DNA of 64,000 bases, taken from the NCBI RefSeq assembly GCF_965638725.1, contig NC_134963.1, forward strand, positions 12,428,501 through 12,492,500, read 5' to 3'. Position numbers and translations under genes: made by a program. Positions 10,916 through 24,612 of the stretch are shown here, piece by piece. Source of the DNA: Aptenodytes patagonicus. Its lineage: Eukaryota; Chordata; Aves; Sphenisciformes; Spheniscidae. How positions within the stretch are numbered: position 1 is the stretch's first letter; every line of letters starts with the position of its first letter. The notes beneath the pieces are model-generated. The model worked only from the letters and a program-made list of their open reading frames with translations, ran no database searches and was not told where the DNA came from.

Positions 10916-13900
10916 TTATTTCTTCACAATCTGAATAACATCCTCATCTTCAAGAGTATGGTCTTTACCAACTTTCTGAGGGTTGTGTTTAACAGATGAA
11001 CCCCAGACCAATGCACTGAAAGGAGAAGAAAAATAAAATTTGAAAGGCTTAGAAGTATAATACGCAAACAGCAGAACAACAGCTACTTCTGTCACAAAGC
11101 TAATACAGAAAGCAATACTTAAGAGCTCTTTTTGTTCTGCAAGTACCTGGCTGAGTGGTCTGTGTGAACCAGAGTACAAGCAGATCAAAACAAAGTATGA
11201 AGTCATTTGAAATACTTGTGCATACAGGATGATGGCCCATAATGCTGCATCTAGTGCTGCTTTCAAATATAAAGATAAAACATTTTCCCTGTAGAGGAAA
11301 TTTATCCAGGAAAGAGCATAGGAACATCAAATACAGTAATTTAAGTATTAATTGTCATAGGGAGATCTAGTCCATTCAGCATCAAAAACATCAAACCCTG
11401 TTTTCCCTTCTAGTTTACAAGAAAATGAAAGAATATACCAGGAGGCAGATTATTTTCTATTCTCTATAGATTATTCTTTTACAATAATACTTACTATTTA
11501 AAGTCTTTAATGAGATTTTTGTGGATCTTCATGCAAAAATCCTCCACTGTGGTCTTGCAGTAAGGTAGTACCACAGGAGAGGTGTAGTCTGGGAGCTGCC
11601 CTTTAGGTTTGGTGTAGCTGTAACGCAGATGGAACAGTCAGTCAATACCAACCAATTCTCAACCCATCGTGAAATTTCATAGGTTATTCGCACTGTCATC
11701 CTAGGCGCTTGTGCTGAGTTCCACTATTTCAGTGGTGACGATAGATACTCTGTAAATTGTTTGGTGTTCTTAAGCTGAAAAGGCACCTGGGTAGCCAATG
11801 GCTGCAGCAGGTTCTCCCTTGTAACTGTGAAGGTTTATCCCTAGAGTGAGCTTTCTGTAGTTGCTTAAAAGAAGATGAAACAGGAATAGTTGATGGAAAA
11901 GAACATCTACAGTATTATGGTTCTGATTTGTGATTTTTTTTCTGTGAAAAACTCTATGTATATTAGGAAAAAAACTGACAAAGTCTATAGCCCAGATACC
12001 TAGACATACTAAATCCCTTTTTACAATAATTTTATATTGTCACAAGAAGACAGATACACGTTTAAAAGACTACAATTACTGCATTATGAGTATGAATAGA
12101 TTCATCCATAAATTCACCTAAAGAAATGCATTAGTAGTATGAGGTAAACCTGTAATAACATATAGTAAAAATACCTGAAAGGCTAGATGAAGAACTAAAT
12201 TCAGTTCTGTTAAGAGAGCTGAATGCATGTCACTCATGACAGACTGAAAAGAGGTACCTCTGAAATTCATAACTTTGCACTAAATTTGACCAGAAGTCCA
12301 TGTTTTCAGGATTTTTTTAAAACTTATTTTGGACTTGATTTCACAAGGTCCTCATTTGATTCCCCTATAAGAAGTTCAAAACACAGCACTTGTGACTGTT
12401 AGGAAACTCTGTCCGTCACACAACAGACAAAGAGGAGCACAATCTCCGATTTACAGATTAAACATACTTCAGTGACAAAAGACATCATCATTTGAAAGCT
12501 AGAGCTCTATGCTAGCAGAAAACCATTACAAAATAATCATCATTCATCCATTCTTGAGACATTCTTCAGTCTCAGCCTTACACTTAACTCCGCAGAAGGC
12601 AGCAACTGGGACTCACATTCGTACTAGCTTCAAGTAGTCCCAAATTTTCTCCAGCAGATCGTCAAAGTTCCAGCGATGATGAGCAGATATTGGTACACAG
12701 TGGGGTACTTTGTAAATGATATCTAGTTCCTCAATGGAAATCTGGTCAATTTTATTTAGGACGTAAATGCATGGGATGTAAACTCTGCAAAGAGAAGGAA
12801 ATACCATTACAGCAGCCCAGCAGCAATACACCGCTACCTTCGAAAAAGCTTCATTTTTTAAAAGGGCAGTAAGGTGCTAAACAGCACTTGTTGATACCAC
12901 ACTGCTAGCTTAGCTTCCACGGGAAGCAAACCTCAGAGACAGTTCTTTTCTTTGGAATATAAATCGCAAGTATGCCAAACCCAGGGTCCCAACAGTACCT
13001 GTTCCCTTCAACAACATCAATTAGGTCATCAGCAGTGGCGTCGCTGCGCAGTGTGACATCAGCATTGTGAATTTTATACTCTGCTAAGATGCTCTTCACT
13101 GTTTCAGTATCCAGCTCACTCTGAGGACACTGAACATAGACACAGTATTAAGGAATGGAAGCGTTTACAGTCAAATCAAGTATTACAATTAATAATGCTA
13201 TCACCTAGCAATCGCTGCATACAGATTACTAGAAATAATAGCTGCACTGTAAGTTATTGGACTTGACTATGATTTTACCATAGTTAGCCTCAGGAAAAGG
13301 AAAAAAGATTTAAATCCTAACAGCTTTATTTCTATTAATGCCCCACTGATAGCTGCAATCAGACATTTCAGAAGTAGTGTTTCCTGTCAATGTGGGACCA
13401 GTTGCAATACAAACCCACGTATCTACTAGTTCAGTGCCCAGACAACTACGTTAGATACCTAGATCCCAGAGCAAAGTTCTGATTTTTGGTATCTCTGGCT
13501 ATTTCTACGCTTTTGAAGATTCAGTGGGAAATGGGAAATGAGGAGTAGTCCAGGTTGCAAGGCCTGGGACTCTGAGCAATCTTCTCCAGAAGAATGCAGT
13601 AGCCACCAAGCAAGAGGCAGTTTTTGCACACTCTCTTTTGGGCCTCGGAACTTGTAATTGTTGGAAAGCAACCAAGCCTCTGATTTGGGGGTGGGGAAGT
13701 GGTCAGGCTCCTAGGGCAGGTATGGATGGCCTCCAAGAAAAGTAACTGACTACAGAACAGTACAGCAGTTCAGCTTCTAAAGAAGTCAGAGCACAGGAAT
13801 AGTCCCGGGCACACCATTAACTGCAAACGCCTCTTTCTTCAAGCAATTTTTTTTTTTATTTTGGTTAAAGAAAACTTCTAACTTACTGTGGCTGTAAGGT

Positions 13901-16337
13901 TAATGCCTCCTTTATCCTTTTTTTTAAAGCCGATATTGGGGGGTTTACTATTCAGACGAATTCCAAATCCCTCCAGTTCATTCTCAATTATTTTCTTGTG
14001 ACCAAGGGGTTTCAGCACATCCAGAACAATCAGAATGAGATTACAGGTTCGAGCAACTAAGAATCGGAAAAAGAAAGTCATCTCTCAAAAAAGTACGCTC
14101 ACACAATCTGAGACAAAACAACACAAAATATGGCTCAGTGGACTTGATGACAATATTAAACCCCTGAAGGACAGTACATTGCTTATTTTTAAATTCCAGT
14201 AGAAGAGTGAAGTTTGTAGTGCTGGCCAAGCATCACTGATGATAGACAGATCCTTACATGTTTTAAGAATCACAGAGGCTGAAAAAATCTTCCCGTCTAC
14301 ATTCAGAGCCCAGAATGATGACAATAAGCTAGGTAAAGAAATTAGGACAGCAGCCTTGTTTAATATGGGATCATATGTGCCTTCAAAATTGGTAACATAC
14401 TTTCACTGCAGTATCAATGCCGAGCATGAACTCAGCAAATGCATAAAGCCAGAACTGAAAACAGAACAAAATAAAAATGGCTACTGCTTCACATCAGGCA
14501 GCTCAATTCCAGCATACAATTCAGCTTTTTAAAGACATCAGAAACAGCGATTCAACCCTTCATTCTCATAAGCTGTACTAACTGAACCAGTGATAGGATG
14601 CTGCCTCCAGCTCTAATATACTCACCTGCAATGACTTGCCGTCCTCTGCCTTTACCATCCTTGGCACCTTCAATAATTCCTGGGAGATCAAGTAGCTATT
14701 TGTTCAGAAGAAGGAAAGTAACTCATGAGAAAAATATTTCTCTTCATGGAGAAAATAAATCCTACTTTTACCTTTCTCCTAAACCAGCTGACTCTACTGC
14801 AAATCTGAATAGAATTGTTTCCCCTTTGATTCTTATATATTGTATTATCCCTGGTGCCCTATTAGTACAATGCAACAGATCATCTCATACAGAATGTGAG
14901 AACTACCACAGGAACTTCTCCCCAGAGCAAAGTGAAAAGCAGGGTAAAATTAGTACCTCAAGGCAACATTTCCAATGTATTCTCAAGCACTTCTACATGT
15001 CACTTCTAACCTGCTGATGTCAGGCTAGACCATTCAGCCGTAACACCACTGCATCTACATACACAATCTTATCCTCACAGACACAAAAAGATCTCACCTG
15101 TATCTTTGCTCCTTTGTATCTAATGACTCCAGGCACGGTAGTTAGTGTAGTGAATTCATATGCTGCCACTTCAGAGTATACACCAGCAAGATTACTTAGA
15201 AGAGTAGATTTCCCCACTGATGGAAAACCCACAAACCCAATTCGGGCATCACCTGTCTTTGCAACATCAAAACCTGCAAATAAGGAGCAAAAATATTCGT
15301 TTGAAGATCAACATTTTCTATCTTCTAAGGATCTGGACAGCGGTCCCGCTACTACTTTTAATATTGCCTGAATGAAAGCCAAATAAGCTTCCCTAACAAG
15401 GAGAATGAAAGTATGAAACAGAGAGTTCACAATCTATATTGCCTTGCACCACTTTGTCTGTGTAACACTCCATGGCATGTACCTGTCAATAAAGTGTAGG
15501 CTGCAAGACTTCCCAGTGGGCTATACTTGACTTGGGTGTAGGTGGAGCACTCCCTTTAAGCACTGCAGCTTACGCAATTCACACCTTTATATATAAAAAT
15601 AGGTGCCTGCTGCAAGATGCTTCTTCATGTAAAAACCCCTAAGACTTCTGCAAATACAAGATTATATTAGCAAAAACGCAGAAGTCCTTTCATTTACGAT
15701 TCAACAAGGGCTCCACCCCAAAGCCCTAGAAAGGCCTAGAAACCACAGCTAAGGTCCTGTACCGGGAAGGACAAGAGGGAGAGAAGGCGGCTGCTCCGAT
15801 CTATTCAGCGGGGAGTCTGTAACGACTTGAGCGGACAAGAGCCACCCCCGTTAGATCGATTTCCGTCACACACCCCGCACTTCAGCTTGCAGGAGCGGCC
15901 ACTTCTGCAGAGGCCGCCGAGGCGGCCGGAGCCTTCCCGCAGAACAACGCACCTTCCCCGGGGCCGCCGCCGCCGCCTCCCTTGGGGGTGATGAGCTCCC
16001 GGCGTAGCTTGGCCAAGCGGGCCTTCAGCAGCCCCAGGTGGTGAGCCGTGGCCTTGTTCTTCTGCGTCCGGGCCATCTGCAAGAGCACGGAACCGAGGAC
16101 TCACCACCGGGAGAGGCTCTGCCGGGCCGCACCACCCCTCGGCTCCCGCGCGGCGCCTCACGACCCCAACGGCGCCGGCAGGGCCCGGTCACCCCCTCAC
16201 GGAGTGGCACCGCGGCCGCTCCGTCCCCCGCAGCCGCCCCGCCTAGCGCTTCATGCCTGGCCCATCCCCGACCGGGGAGAAGGCCGACGCCTTACCTCAG
16301 CCTCGATCTCCGCGATCTTCGCCAGCGTGCCGCTCAT
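10916..16337 (-). CDS. DRG1: DRG1, developmentally regulated GTP-binding protein 1 (complete, 9 exons, 367 aa)
   Basis: DRG1 is a cytosolic GTPase of the OBG/DRG (TRAFAC) family. It associates with translating ribosomes and is stabilised by DFRP1 (ZC3H15). Exons in transcript order: 16296-16337, 15953-16076, 15098-15273, 14626-14695, 13887-14056, 12999-13129, 12617-12784, 11495-11617 and 10916-11015. The lengths sum to 1104 bases, exactly 367 codons plus stop, the size of human DRG1. Motifs: G1 GFPSVGKS (residues 71-78, Walker A), G3 DLPG (117-120), G4 NKID (248-251), G5 SAH (271-273), and a C-terminal TGS domain (about 290-366) ending [11 protein letters not shown]. The start ATG at 16335-16337 gives [14 protein letters not shown], the conserved N-terminus, and lies in a CpG island. 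All junctions are GT-AG. The poly-Gly stretch after ELITPKG is normal for the family. The stop TAA (10916-10918) overlaps an AATAAA. Confidence 0.98.
15098..15273 (-). CDS. DRG1: DRG1 exon 3: P-loop and switch I region
   Basis: This exon encodes the start of the GTPase core: [19 protein letters not shown] with the P-loop lysine and serine (VGKS, residues 75-78). The switch I segment follows ([17 protein letters not shown]). It enters in phase 1 (G|GT) and leaves in phase 0 after CAG. The next exon (14626-14695) supplies the G3 motif DLPG. Confidence 0.96.
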
Positions 16338-17200
16338 CTCGGCGGCAGGTCTCGGTCTCGGTCTCGGCCCCGGCCGGCAACCACCGCAGCAGCGCTCCTC
16401 CTCAGACCCGGCCCGGCCCGGCAGCGGGCAGGCGCAGAGCGGCCTCTCGCGGGAGCGAGGCCAACGCTCGCGAGAAGCAGCGGGCGCGCGCCTCAACGGC
16501 AGGCGGGAAAGAGCCCGCGGCGCGCGGCGCCCGGCTCGCGCGCCTGCAGCCCGCGCGCTGACCTGGCCGGAGGCGCCGCAGCGCCCCCTGTGCGGCCGCC
16601 GCCGCAGCAGCAGCCCTCGCGCCGCCTCACGGGAGCGGGCACCGGTGTGAGGGGAAGGGCGCGGCGGGCTACGGCGCAAGGAAAAGCGAGCGAGGGAGAG
16701 AGTGTGTGATACGTGTGTGTGTATGAGAGCGCGAGGCTGAGGCAGCTGTGGGGGTGTAGGAATCGGCATGAACCTACGATGCCGGGTGTGCGAGAGAGCC
16801 GACGAGAGGCTCGGGGAGGGGGGTGAAGGAGAAAAACGGTCGTTGTGAGGCTGAGGTGCTCATCTGAGAGAGAGGCGCTGGCGTTGTGGCGCTGGGAGCG
16901 AGCGTGGCAGCCGACGTGAGGCTGAGGCTCTGGGTGTTGGTCTATGAGAGAAAACGTGCGCGAGGTGTGGCGAGAGCGTGCGGCGATAAGAGGGAGAACG
17001 GCTGTGCGTGGTGAGGCAGGGTGGCTCGCAGGCGTGTCAGCCGGCCTGCGCATGGAGCCGGGGGCGCTCGCCTCCCGTGAGGGGAGATGGCGTGTGCCTT
17101 TCCCTGTGGTTAACCTGGACCTGGCGCTTCGACGTACGCGGAGATCTGCCTCTGCCCTGGTCTTCCTTGTAGTCCACTTGCAGTACTGCTCATCACCAGG
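15850..17200. promoter_or_regulatory. DRG1: CpG-island promoter of DRG1
   Basis: A GC- and CpG-rich block covers DRG1 exons 1-2 and about 0.85 kb upstream. No TATA box is visible. Between 16444 and 16475 are CTCTCGCGGGA and CTCGCGAGA (16467-16475), close to the TCTCGCGAGA element of housekeeping promoters. A GGTCTC triplet repeat (16348-16366) sits in the 5'UTR. From 16700 to 17000 the island becomes a GA-rich degenerate repeat. The exact start site cannot be fixed from sequence. Divergent transcription is possible, but no conserved gene is visible in that direction. Confidence 0.75.
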
Positions 17201-19909
17201 TGTGTAGATGTGCATATGTGCATATGTATTCCACAGCCCTGCTGAATCGGGTAGAGCTGCTACACTGCTCGTAGGAGAGCCTTCTTTAGCTGGTGCTTTA
17301 TAAAACCAGGACTTCCATACTGAAGCTTTCTCGCGGCTCCTTTCAGCTGAGCCCAGGCCATACCACTTAGCCCCAGGGATATCTGTAACTGCCCATTGAA
17401 TGCAGGCTAATTAAAGAGATAAAAGGATTTTTTTAATGGCCTCTTCAAGCTTTAAAGAGCCGAGTATCTCCAGCTTTTGACTATCACAAGAAGCCAAACG
17501 GTTGGATTTGGAATAAAAAATATTTTTATGACATAAGGAAATATATTTTTTATAAGTTTTCGGGATTTTAGAGTCTCCAAGTTTGTTTCCCTGTTGTATT
17601 TTGTCTGAATTGGAACCATTTATAGAAACCTTTCTCTCCATACTCAGTAACCTTTCCAGGAAGGCTCTTCTGTCTCAATTTATTACAAAGTCTGTTTTTA
17701 TGTGACATATCTAAATGTAAAACTTAACATGTTTTTTAAACAAAAATATACTCTCCTGGGCCCATACTGTAGAAGTGTTTCTAATGATGCTTGCAGAACC
17801 ACCTGCCACATCTTCAGACAGGATTCCAAGTATTGTAGGATTGACAAAATTTAACTAACCTTGTAACAATTTGGTTAATAGAATTGTTAGGGATCATTAA
17901 ATCTTCTTCAACTTACAGTAAAAAAAAAAAAGAGTGCTAGTGCAATGGAAACCACACTGCTGTGTGCTCTTTCTGCCTCTGCATATCCTCTTCTTGTCTC
18001 ATCTTAATCAAAAAAGCAGCCTTCAATGTCATAAACTCTTTATAGAGTTTTAACTGTCATTAATATAAGCTTATACAGAGCTTACTAAAATAGAGTCTCG
18101 TATAAAATGGGATTACTATTCCTGGTAATGTTAGCTCAGCTAAGCTAGGGTAAATATAAATGCACCTACCAGTGTATATTTGTTCATGGTTTTCTAATCA
18201 TTCATTGCGAACAATATCTGTTTTCAACATAGGGCATAGCAGATTTGGTCCTGGTATACATTTTTTCATACTTACTTCAGATGGAATTGGACTTTATGCT
18301 TCAGCTGAAATCAGCCATACAATCAGTCCACGTTTGTGGTCCCTTTTAGTAACAGGAAAAACACTGAGAAAAATGCAAATTCTGAATGCTCAATCAGGGT
18401 TTAAGACCACCTCTATTTTTGCAGTAGGTGTTGGCTAACTTCAGAACTTGTTGCTAGCAACAGTAATAGTTGTTCTTACAAACTTACTCCAAATCCCATA
18501 TATTGAGTCTAACTAAAAATTGTTTTTCCAAGTGTGGGCTGACTGAACAAAGATGTCAATAAAATACCTGGTTTGAAAATTAAGTTACTGGGTGGGTTTG
18601 GTTTTCCTGGTTTAGGTATTCATAGTGTTCTTAATGCACAACTGCTCAGTATATGCTCTTAAATCCTTTTTTTTCGAGAAAGTTACTCAGGCGAAGATCC
18701 TATAAGGAATTTAGGCACGTAAAAACTTCTTTCAGTGTTGAGTATTGTCCTTAATGACCTGAAGGGAGTAAGAGTTTAGTTAATAAAGATAATTTGGCTG
18801 GGTTTTTTTTCTAGCCAAATTAACACTTTCTAATTCGTTAGAATATTTAAAGTAGTTCATATTAGTTTGTAACAGCACCCTCTTTTAAGTGTCAGAAAGG
18901 CTTGTTCAATAGAGATTGGTTCCAGGTTGTGAATAGGGTGTAATTATTTTTATTTACGGTGATGACTGTTGTGAATTTTTTAATATAAAGGTGTTTTATG
19001 TTATGTGATGCTTGGGGAACAGGGTGGTTATGACCATGGGAAGTTAGATGTGACAACTGGGAAAGTGACTGAAAGCTGGGTAATTGGGAATGGATAAATG
19101 ATGTCCTCTGAGAACAGCAGTCAAAACTAGAAAAAGGAGAGCAAATGATAAAAGTTTATTAAAAAAAAAAAAAAGGTCAGTCAGAGAAGGGAAAAATCAA
19201 GGAAAATATTCATAGAAAATTGGATATAATGTCAGAAGAGGAAAAAGCCCCCAGTGGAATCTGAGAGGAAATGAAGAGAGATGCAAGAGACTGAGATCCA
19301 CTCAAAAGGTTAATTGAGCTTCATAGTGGGCGCTGATGGAAGATGGAGTATGTGAATTGCCATTTTTTTCTTAAAATGTATATGTATGTTTTTTAAGTTG
19401 AGAGAATTCCATTTAAGAAATCTAGATGAAGTGCAAGAGGGGGTATATTTCCAAAGGTTGTAAATTGCACAACAGTTGCAGAGTCAATCCCTCAGGTGGC
19501 CAACTGCCTACTATGTCAGACCACACCAAATAAAGATTCAAATATGGAGTAAAAAAGCCCAAATGATCAAGTAGTCATAGGAATTACTAACTGATAAACT
19601 GAAAGTATATAACATAAGCACTTTTCTAATAATATTTTTAATAAGGTAAGGGAAACAATAAACTACAGGGTGTTTAGAAAATGCAGGAAAACTGCATCTG
19701 AAATAAAGGCTGTCTCATCAAACAGTTAAACATGACACAGTACAGAATCAGTGATTGGGAAAAAACAGGATTTTGTGTTTCATCAAGCTACAATGACAGG
19801 AATGTGACTTAAATGGCACATATCTCATTAGTGAGCTCTGAATGATGAAGGCTGTAGCAAAAATGGGCTTCAGAAATTCATATTCTATGCACTCCAGTCC
19901 TGCTGACTG

Positions 19910-19975
19910 GATTGATTTTGAGCAAGTCATTTCCTTTACTTGTGCCTCAGTTTTATTTTTGCACAACAGGAATGT
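19910..19975 (+). repeat. MIR-like SINE relic
   Basis: The order TTTTGAGCAAGTCATTTCC, then TGTGCCTCAGTTTTA, follows the CORE-SINE/MIR consensus (TTGGGCAAGT.. CTCTGTGCCTCAGTTT.. TCATCTGTAAAATGGG). Only the central part is left. Confidence 0.5.
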
Positions 19976-22900
19976 GCAGTTGCTGCAGAATGATTGAAAC
20001 TTTTAATGTTTCCATAGCACTGCCCTGTGAGAATGATAACTGTCGATCACTTCAATAGGAGAGCTGAGTAGTTAATGCATTTAGTGTGTTTTCTGTCAAA
20101 CTACCAATTTTAAATAAGCTGTTTCATTATGGGCCAAATTCTGAAATTCTTTCTGAAACAGCTATTATTTTAGCTTGAGTAAGAGTTTTACTTATGTGAG
20201 ATGCAAACTAAGTATGTTGAGAAGCGGCTTGCAAGTCTTTTGGATAACCATGTAAAATTTACCATTGTAAAATACATGGTAAAAACTGTGAGTATGAAAT
20301 TGTGATAACGTGCATTATGTATGCTTCATTAAAATCACATAAAGACCCTTCTTAAAAATAAGCAGTGCGTGCTTGCTTAGTTAGGTATTTTTAAATTATT
20401 TTTCTTTTCCTCCTTTTTATTCTAATAAATAACTTCAATGGCAAAATACTTGTGGATATCAAGTCTATTCACAGTGCACTGAGAAGGTCGTTTTAGCTTA
20501 AGAGCCACTCTAGTAGTACAGCACTTGTGGTTTTGGTAATTCACCTTACGACAGAAGCTGTAGAATATACCAGCAAACAGCTGCACTAATGCTACATGTG
20601 TGTTTGTGGACTTGCTAGGGACTACATTTCTAGCTTAGTGGTGGGGATTTCTGCAGGATTTAAAAAAGTGGGAGGGAGGTGACCGGGAGGAAATCAAATC
20701 ATGATTGCAGGTGAAACAAGGCTCTTGAAATTTCATATCATCTCAGCAATTATCACCAGCCCAGTGAAAAATAATCTGTATCAAATTATAACCTCGACCT
20801 GACTATTTATGATTTTAAGAATTATGGGTATGGGACTGTAACCAACCTGCCAGAGTTCCCTCGTGAAAAAAGGGTAATTGCAAGTTAAGGCATATCGAGA
20901 ATCTGTTAATTTTAAGGTGATTTTTCTGTGTTTTTTTTTCTTTTACAATTTTGCAACTTACCTTTGGTTTTTTTTCCATGAATTGTACTTTGATTTGAGA
21001 ACTGGCTGCTAATTAACCCTATTATTGTACTTCAGGGAAGAACTGCTCATGCTGAAGAGGAGACAAACCTTTCTAAGGTGTTTATAAGGAGCTGACTAAG
21101 GGCCAGCCTCATACCTGTTTGGAGGAAAGAGGTTTTGAGAACCCGCTATCAAAAGGTAAGATTTTTGAGGTCCGTACTACTGAGTCTTCAATGGAACCAT
21201 AATACCGATTGCCTGAGGTGAAGCGACTCTCCCAGTTGATGCAGTTCACATCTTCATTGACTCATGAGGCAATAGACAGAATGTTGTGTATCTTTTGAAT
21301 GTTGTAAGAAATACAGATGTATCCATCCTTAGTTGTCTTCCTGGATTAATTTTTTTATGCCAGTTTACTTGGTATTTATGGAGAGGTCCTTCTCAGGACA
21401 GCACAGTAGTTTAGCAATTAATCCGTAAATACCAAACATTTGCTACTTGCATTGCATATTTAGGATTGTATTGTAATGTATGTTTTACATGAGAAAGTTG
21501 TCTGTCAGGTTTGCTTAGCTAGGCATGGATGCCTAAACCATGGGGAGTCGATTAGATGGAATCCTAGGTTGTATTCCCATTTTGACCAGATCCTTAATGT
21601 GGCAATCTTGTTTTGAATGGCTCAGGTTGCTTTGGTTCCAGGCAGTCTAGAATAAGTTAAACTGGGCAGAGTGAAGAAATGAGGGGAACAAAAGGGAGAT
21701 TAAGTATGGAAGGTTGGCTTCCAAGACTGTGTTGAATTAGTTTAACGACAAAAAGTTCTGTAGTTTAGCATCAGCTCCCCAGACTTTGTCATAGACTGCC
21801 ATGCAACAGATGGATTATACAACGCATGAGTGCAGTGAGGAGAGTGATCAAACAGAAGAAAAGCAAACAGTGCAGTTTTCCCTTTTTAAAAAACTCTTTC
21901 TGCATACTTCTCATAGCATCATATACCTTCCTATTAGCAGTTGCTGTAATTTTTGTGAGAATGCTAGGTATTTTTAAACAAGAGGGTTGTTTGTCTGCTT
22001 CTAGAGGAGAAGGCTGACAAATCGCTAACCCACGTCTGGATTACAGAGGAAACTGCTATCTCCAAGTCTGAGAATCCTTGCTGCTAGGGTTAGCATTCTC
22101 GTGGGATGATTCCCAATAAAATGAGCAAGCTTTAAAAAACTAAATTTAAGTAATAATCAACCTAACAAGTAATGAATGCTGAATTAATTGCTTGTTAGAT
22201 CAGTCACAGTTAATTAAAATTCCAGTGAAAGCTCAGAAAAAACTGACGCTACTCACTGAAATTGCAAGTGTGCCATGAAATGCACAGTGTTATACATTTC
22301 TGCGGAACACACATAAAAAGGAAATGGTTCATATGACTGAATTAGCTGGCACAAGTGCTATGCAGAAATGTCTCTGCTAATATTATAATCCATGTGAAAT
22401 AGTGACTAACTCACCTTCTTAAAGAGTATAATAATGGAAACTATTCTGAAAAAGTTCAGTAGCCTCAAGACCAACACAGATGCATGAGTTGAGAATGTTC
22501 AGCGAATAGGTATGACTCAAGTCTGATTAACATATACCCAAATATATTTGAATAGATTCGACTGTAACGCAGTCTTTTGTTACCTCCTGTATTTGCAGAC
22601 CAATTTAAGGTCTGCACTTCGGAGTAAGGCCAGTAGCAATTGATCTGCAGTGAAGTGAGCCATGTACAGTGTACAGTCCCAAATGGTACACATATGTTCA
22701 GAGCAAAAGAGGATTTTTAATATTATTGCTATACCAATCAAAGTGCTTCAGCAGGGACCAGACAGCTGCAAAACATTTAGGGACAGCTCAGGAATTCCCA
22801 TGAGCAGAAGTGAGACAGGAAATAGTGAAAAGCTGAATAAAGTAGCTGAGGAAAATGCCTTTATTTTGAGAGGTGAATTCAAAAGCAGTTCAGCAGATCC

Positions 22901-24585
22901 CAGTGCAGAAGATGTCAGAGAAAATAGATTAGGAATCATCTGGAAAGGGGAGGAAATTCTGTATACTGAAAATATAAATTTTTAAATTAAAATTTAAACC
23001 TCTTTCACATCATCTGGAACTTTGTCTTCGAGACAGTGACTAGCTAGTTGTGATGATAAATGAGTTCAAAGGTAATCATACCTGTACCCTTACATAGTTA
23101 AGTATGGGGAAATGACATTTAGTCATCACATTAAATGTAGGGAACTTCATCTTCCAAGTCTGTTTGTACTGATGAGCCAATTTTTGTCTCAGTATGGCAC
23201 AAACTGCTTATTTGCAAATAGAAGAAATTTGGCTACATTGTAACAAATGCTAGTTGAATGACTACTTTGAGTCTCATATTCTGAGACGTGGTAAGTTTGG
23301 GACCAGATAAAGTTCTAAGAAGTGGTCCTTTAAATGTGTTGCTGAAGCCGTAAGGCGGGGGAGGCCAGTATAGTAAGAGTGGAAGTACTAAAAGGAGAGA
23401 TCCAGCCGTTACCATGTCAGGGTGCTGAGGAGCTAAGGCGAATGGCTATGTTGGTCGCCTTGTGATTTCCTTGGGAGTGCAACGTGCTGGTGGTCATCTT
23501 TAACGAGCATCCACCCACGTACTCAGAATATGAGCTCCCAGCATGCTGATCTGGCATCCTCATGGCAAGTGTCAATGGGTCACTTACCAAGAAACAGCCA
23601 TGCTTTGGGGTGAAAAGCTTCTTTTACCTAAAGAAGCAGGCAGGGTGTGTTGGATGGTGCTTTTTAAGCAGGAGGGCTGGAAGCTGAAACCAGAACATTC
23701 CATGGCAACTGGAGAAAGTTCTGAGGAAAGTGCAGTGAGCGCCCCTCCCCCTGCCTAGAGGAGAGACAAAGAACGGGCAAGGAGGGAACTGAAATAGGAA
23801 GCAGGAACCATGTCAGGACGCTGGGGACTAAAAAGAAAGCAAATTAATAAACCACTGGGGGGAAAGGCGCACAACTGACCAAAGCCACTAGGAAAGATAA
23901 GCAAATTCCAGATTCTTTAACTGCTCTACGTGTGTGCGCATGCAGCCTGGCCAGTACGTTTAAATATAATCATTTTCCTCACTGTAGCAAGTACAACTCT
24001 TGTGTCTGTGGCACACACACATGCAGACTTACAGGATGTGAGCACTTTATTATCTATATAATACGGTGTATTTGAGCTGGGTTTGTCAGCTTTGCTACCA
24101 CTCAGACAACCTCAAATTTCTGAAAATACATGTTCATATCAAGGTGTGTGCATACATAATGCAGTAATAAAAAGCTACCGATAATATTCTGCAAGCAGTA
24201 AATAGTTCCTATCAAAAGCAGGAGAAATCCGGCATACAGGCTGAGGGCACTGTGTGGCCTTAAGTGTTAATGCAGTATTGCATTTTGGAAGTTGGAAGCT
24301 TGGTGCGCTCATTTGCACATCAGTACCCAGAATGCTTTTTCAGTTCCACCACTATTTAATTCAAGTGCTGGGTTCGAGCTCTTGGAAGGCTCTGTAGTTT
24401 GTGATGCCCTCGCATGTGCTGAGTTCAGTATTTTCCACAGAATAGTTTAAGTGACGATATTGGATTGTGAATAGGTCATCCAAGGATTCTTAATTAGGCT
24501 TGATGTTACAAATGCAAAAAAGCACCCTTGAACACTTTTTAAAGTGTTGTCTTTAACAAAACAAAGAGCGAACTCTGTTTTGGGA

Positions 24586-24612
24586 GTGTGTGTGTGTACG
24601 GGGGGGGGGGGG
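24586..24612 (+). repeat. TG microsatellite followed by a 13-base G run
   Basis: An alternating TG tract (GTGTGTGTGTACG) leads into an uninterrupted run of G from 24600 to 24612, just upstream of the PATZ1 CpG island. It is a simple repeat whose length may be uncertain in the assembly. Confidence 0.85.

Noticed and set aside
16251-17215. Open frames of 170-240 codons across the DRG1 CpG island
   Set aside because: Low-complexity Arg/Ala/Pro products of GC-rich DNA. No ATG-started conserved protein was recognised.
22662-22985. 107-codon plus-strand frame between DRG1 and PATZ1
   Set aside because: It has a plausible composition but no recognisable motif, splice context or CpG signal. Treated as chance.
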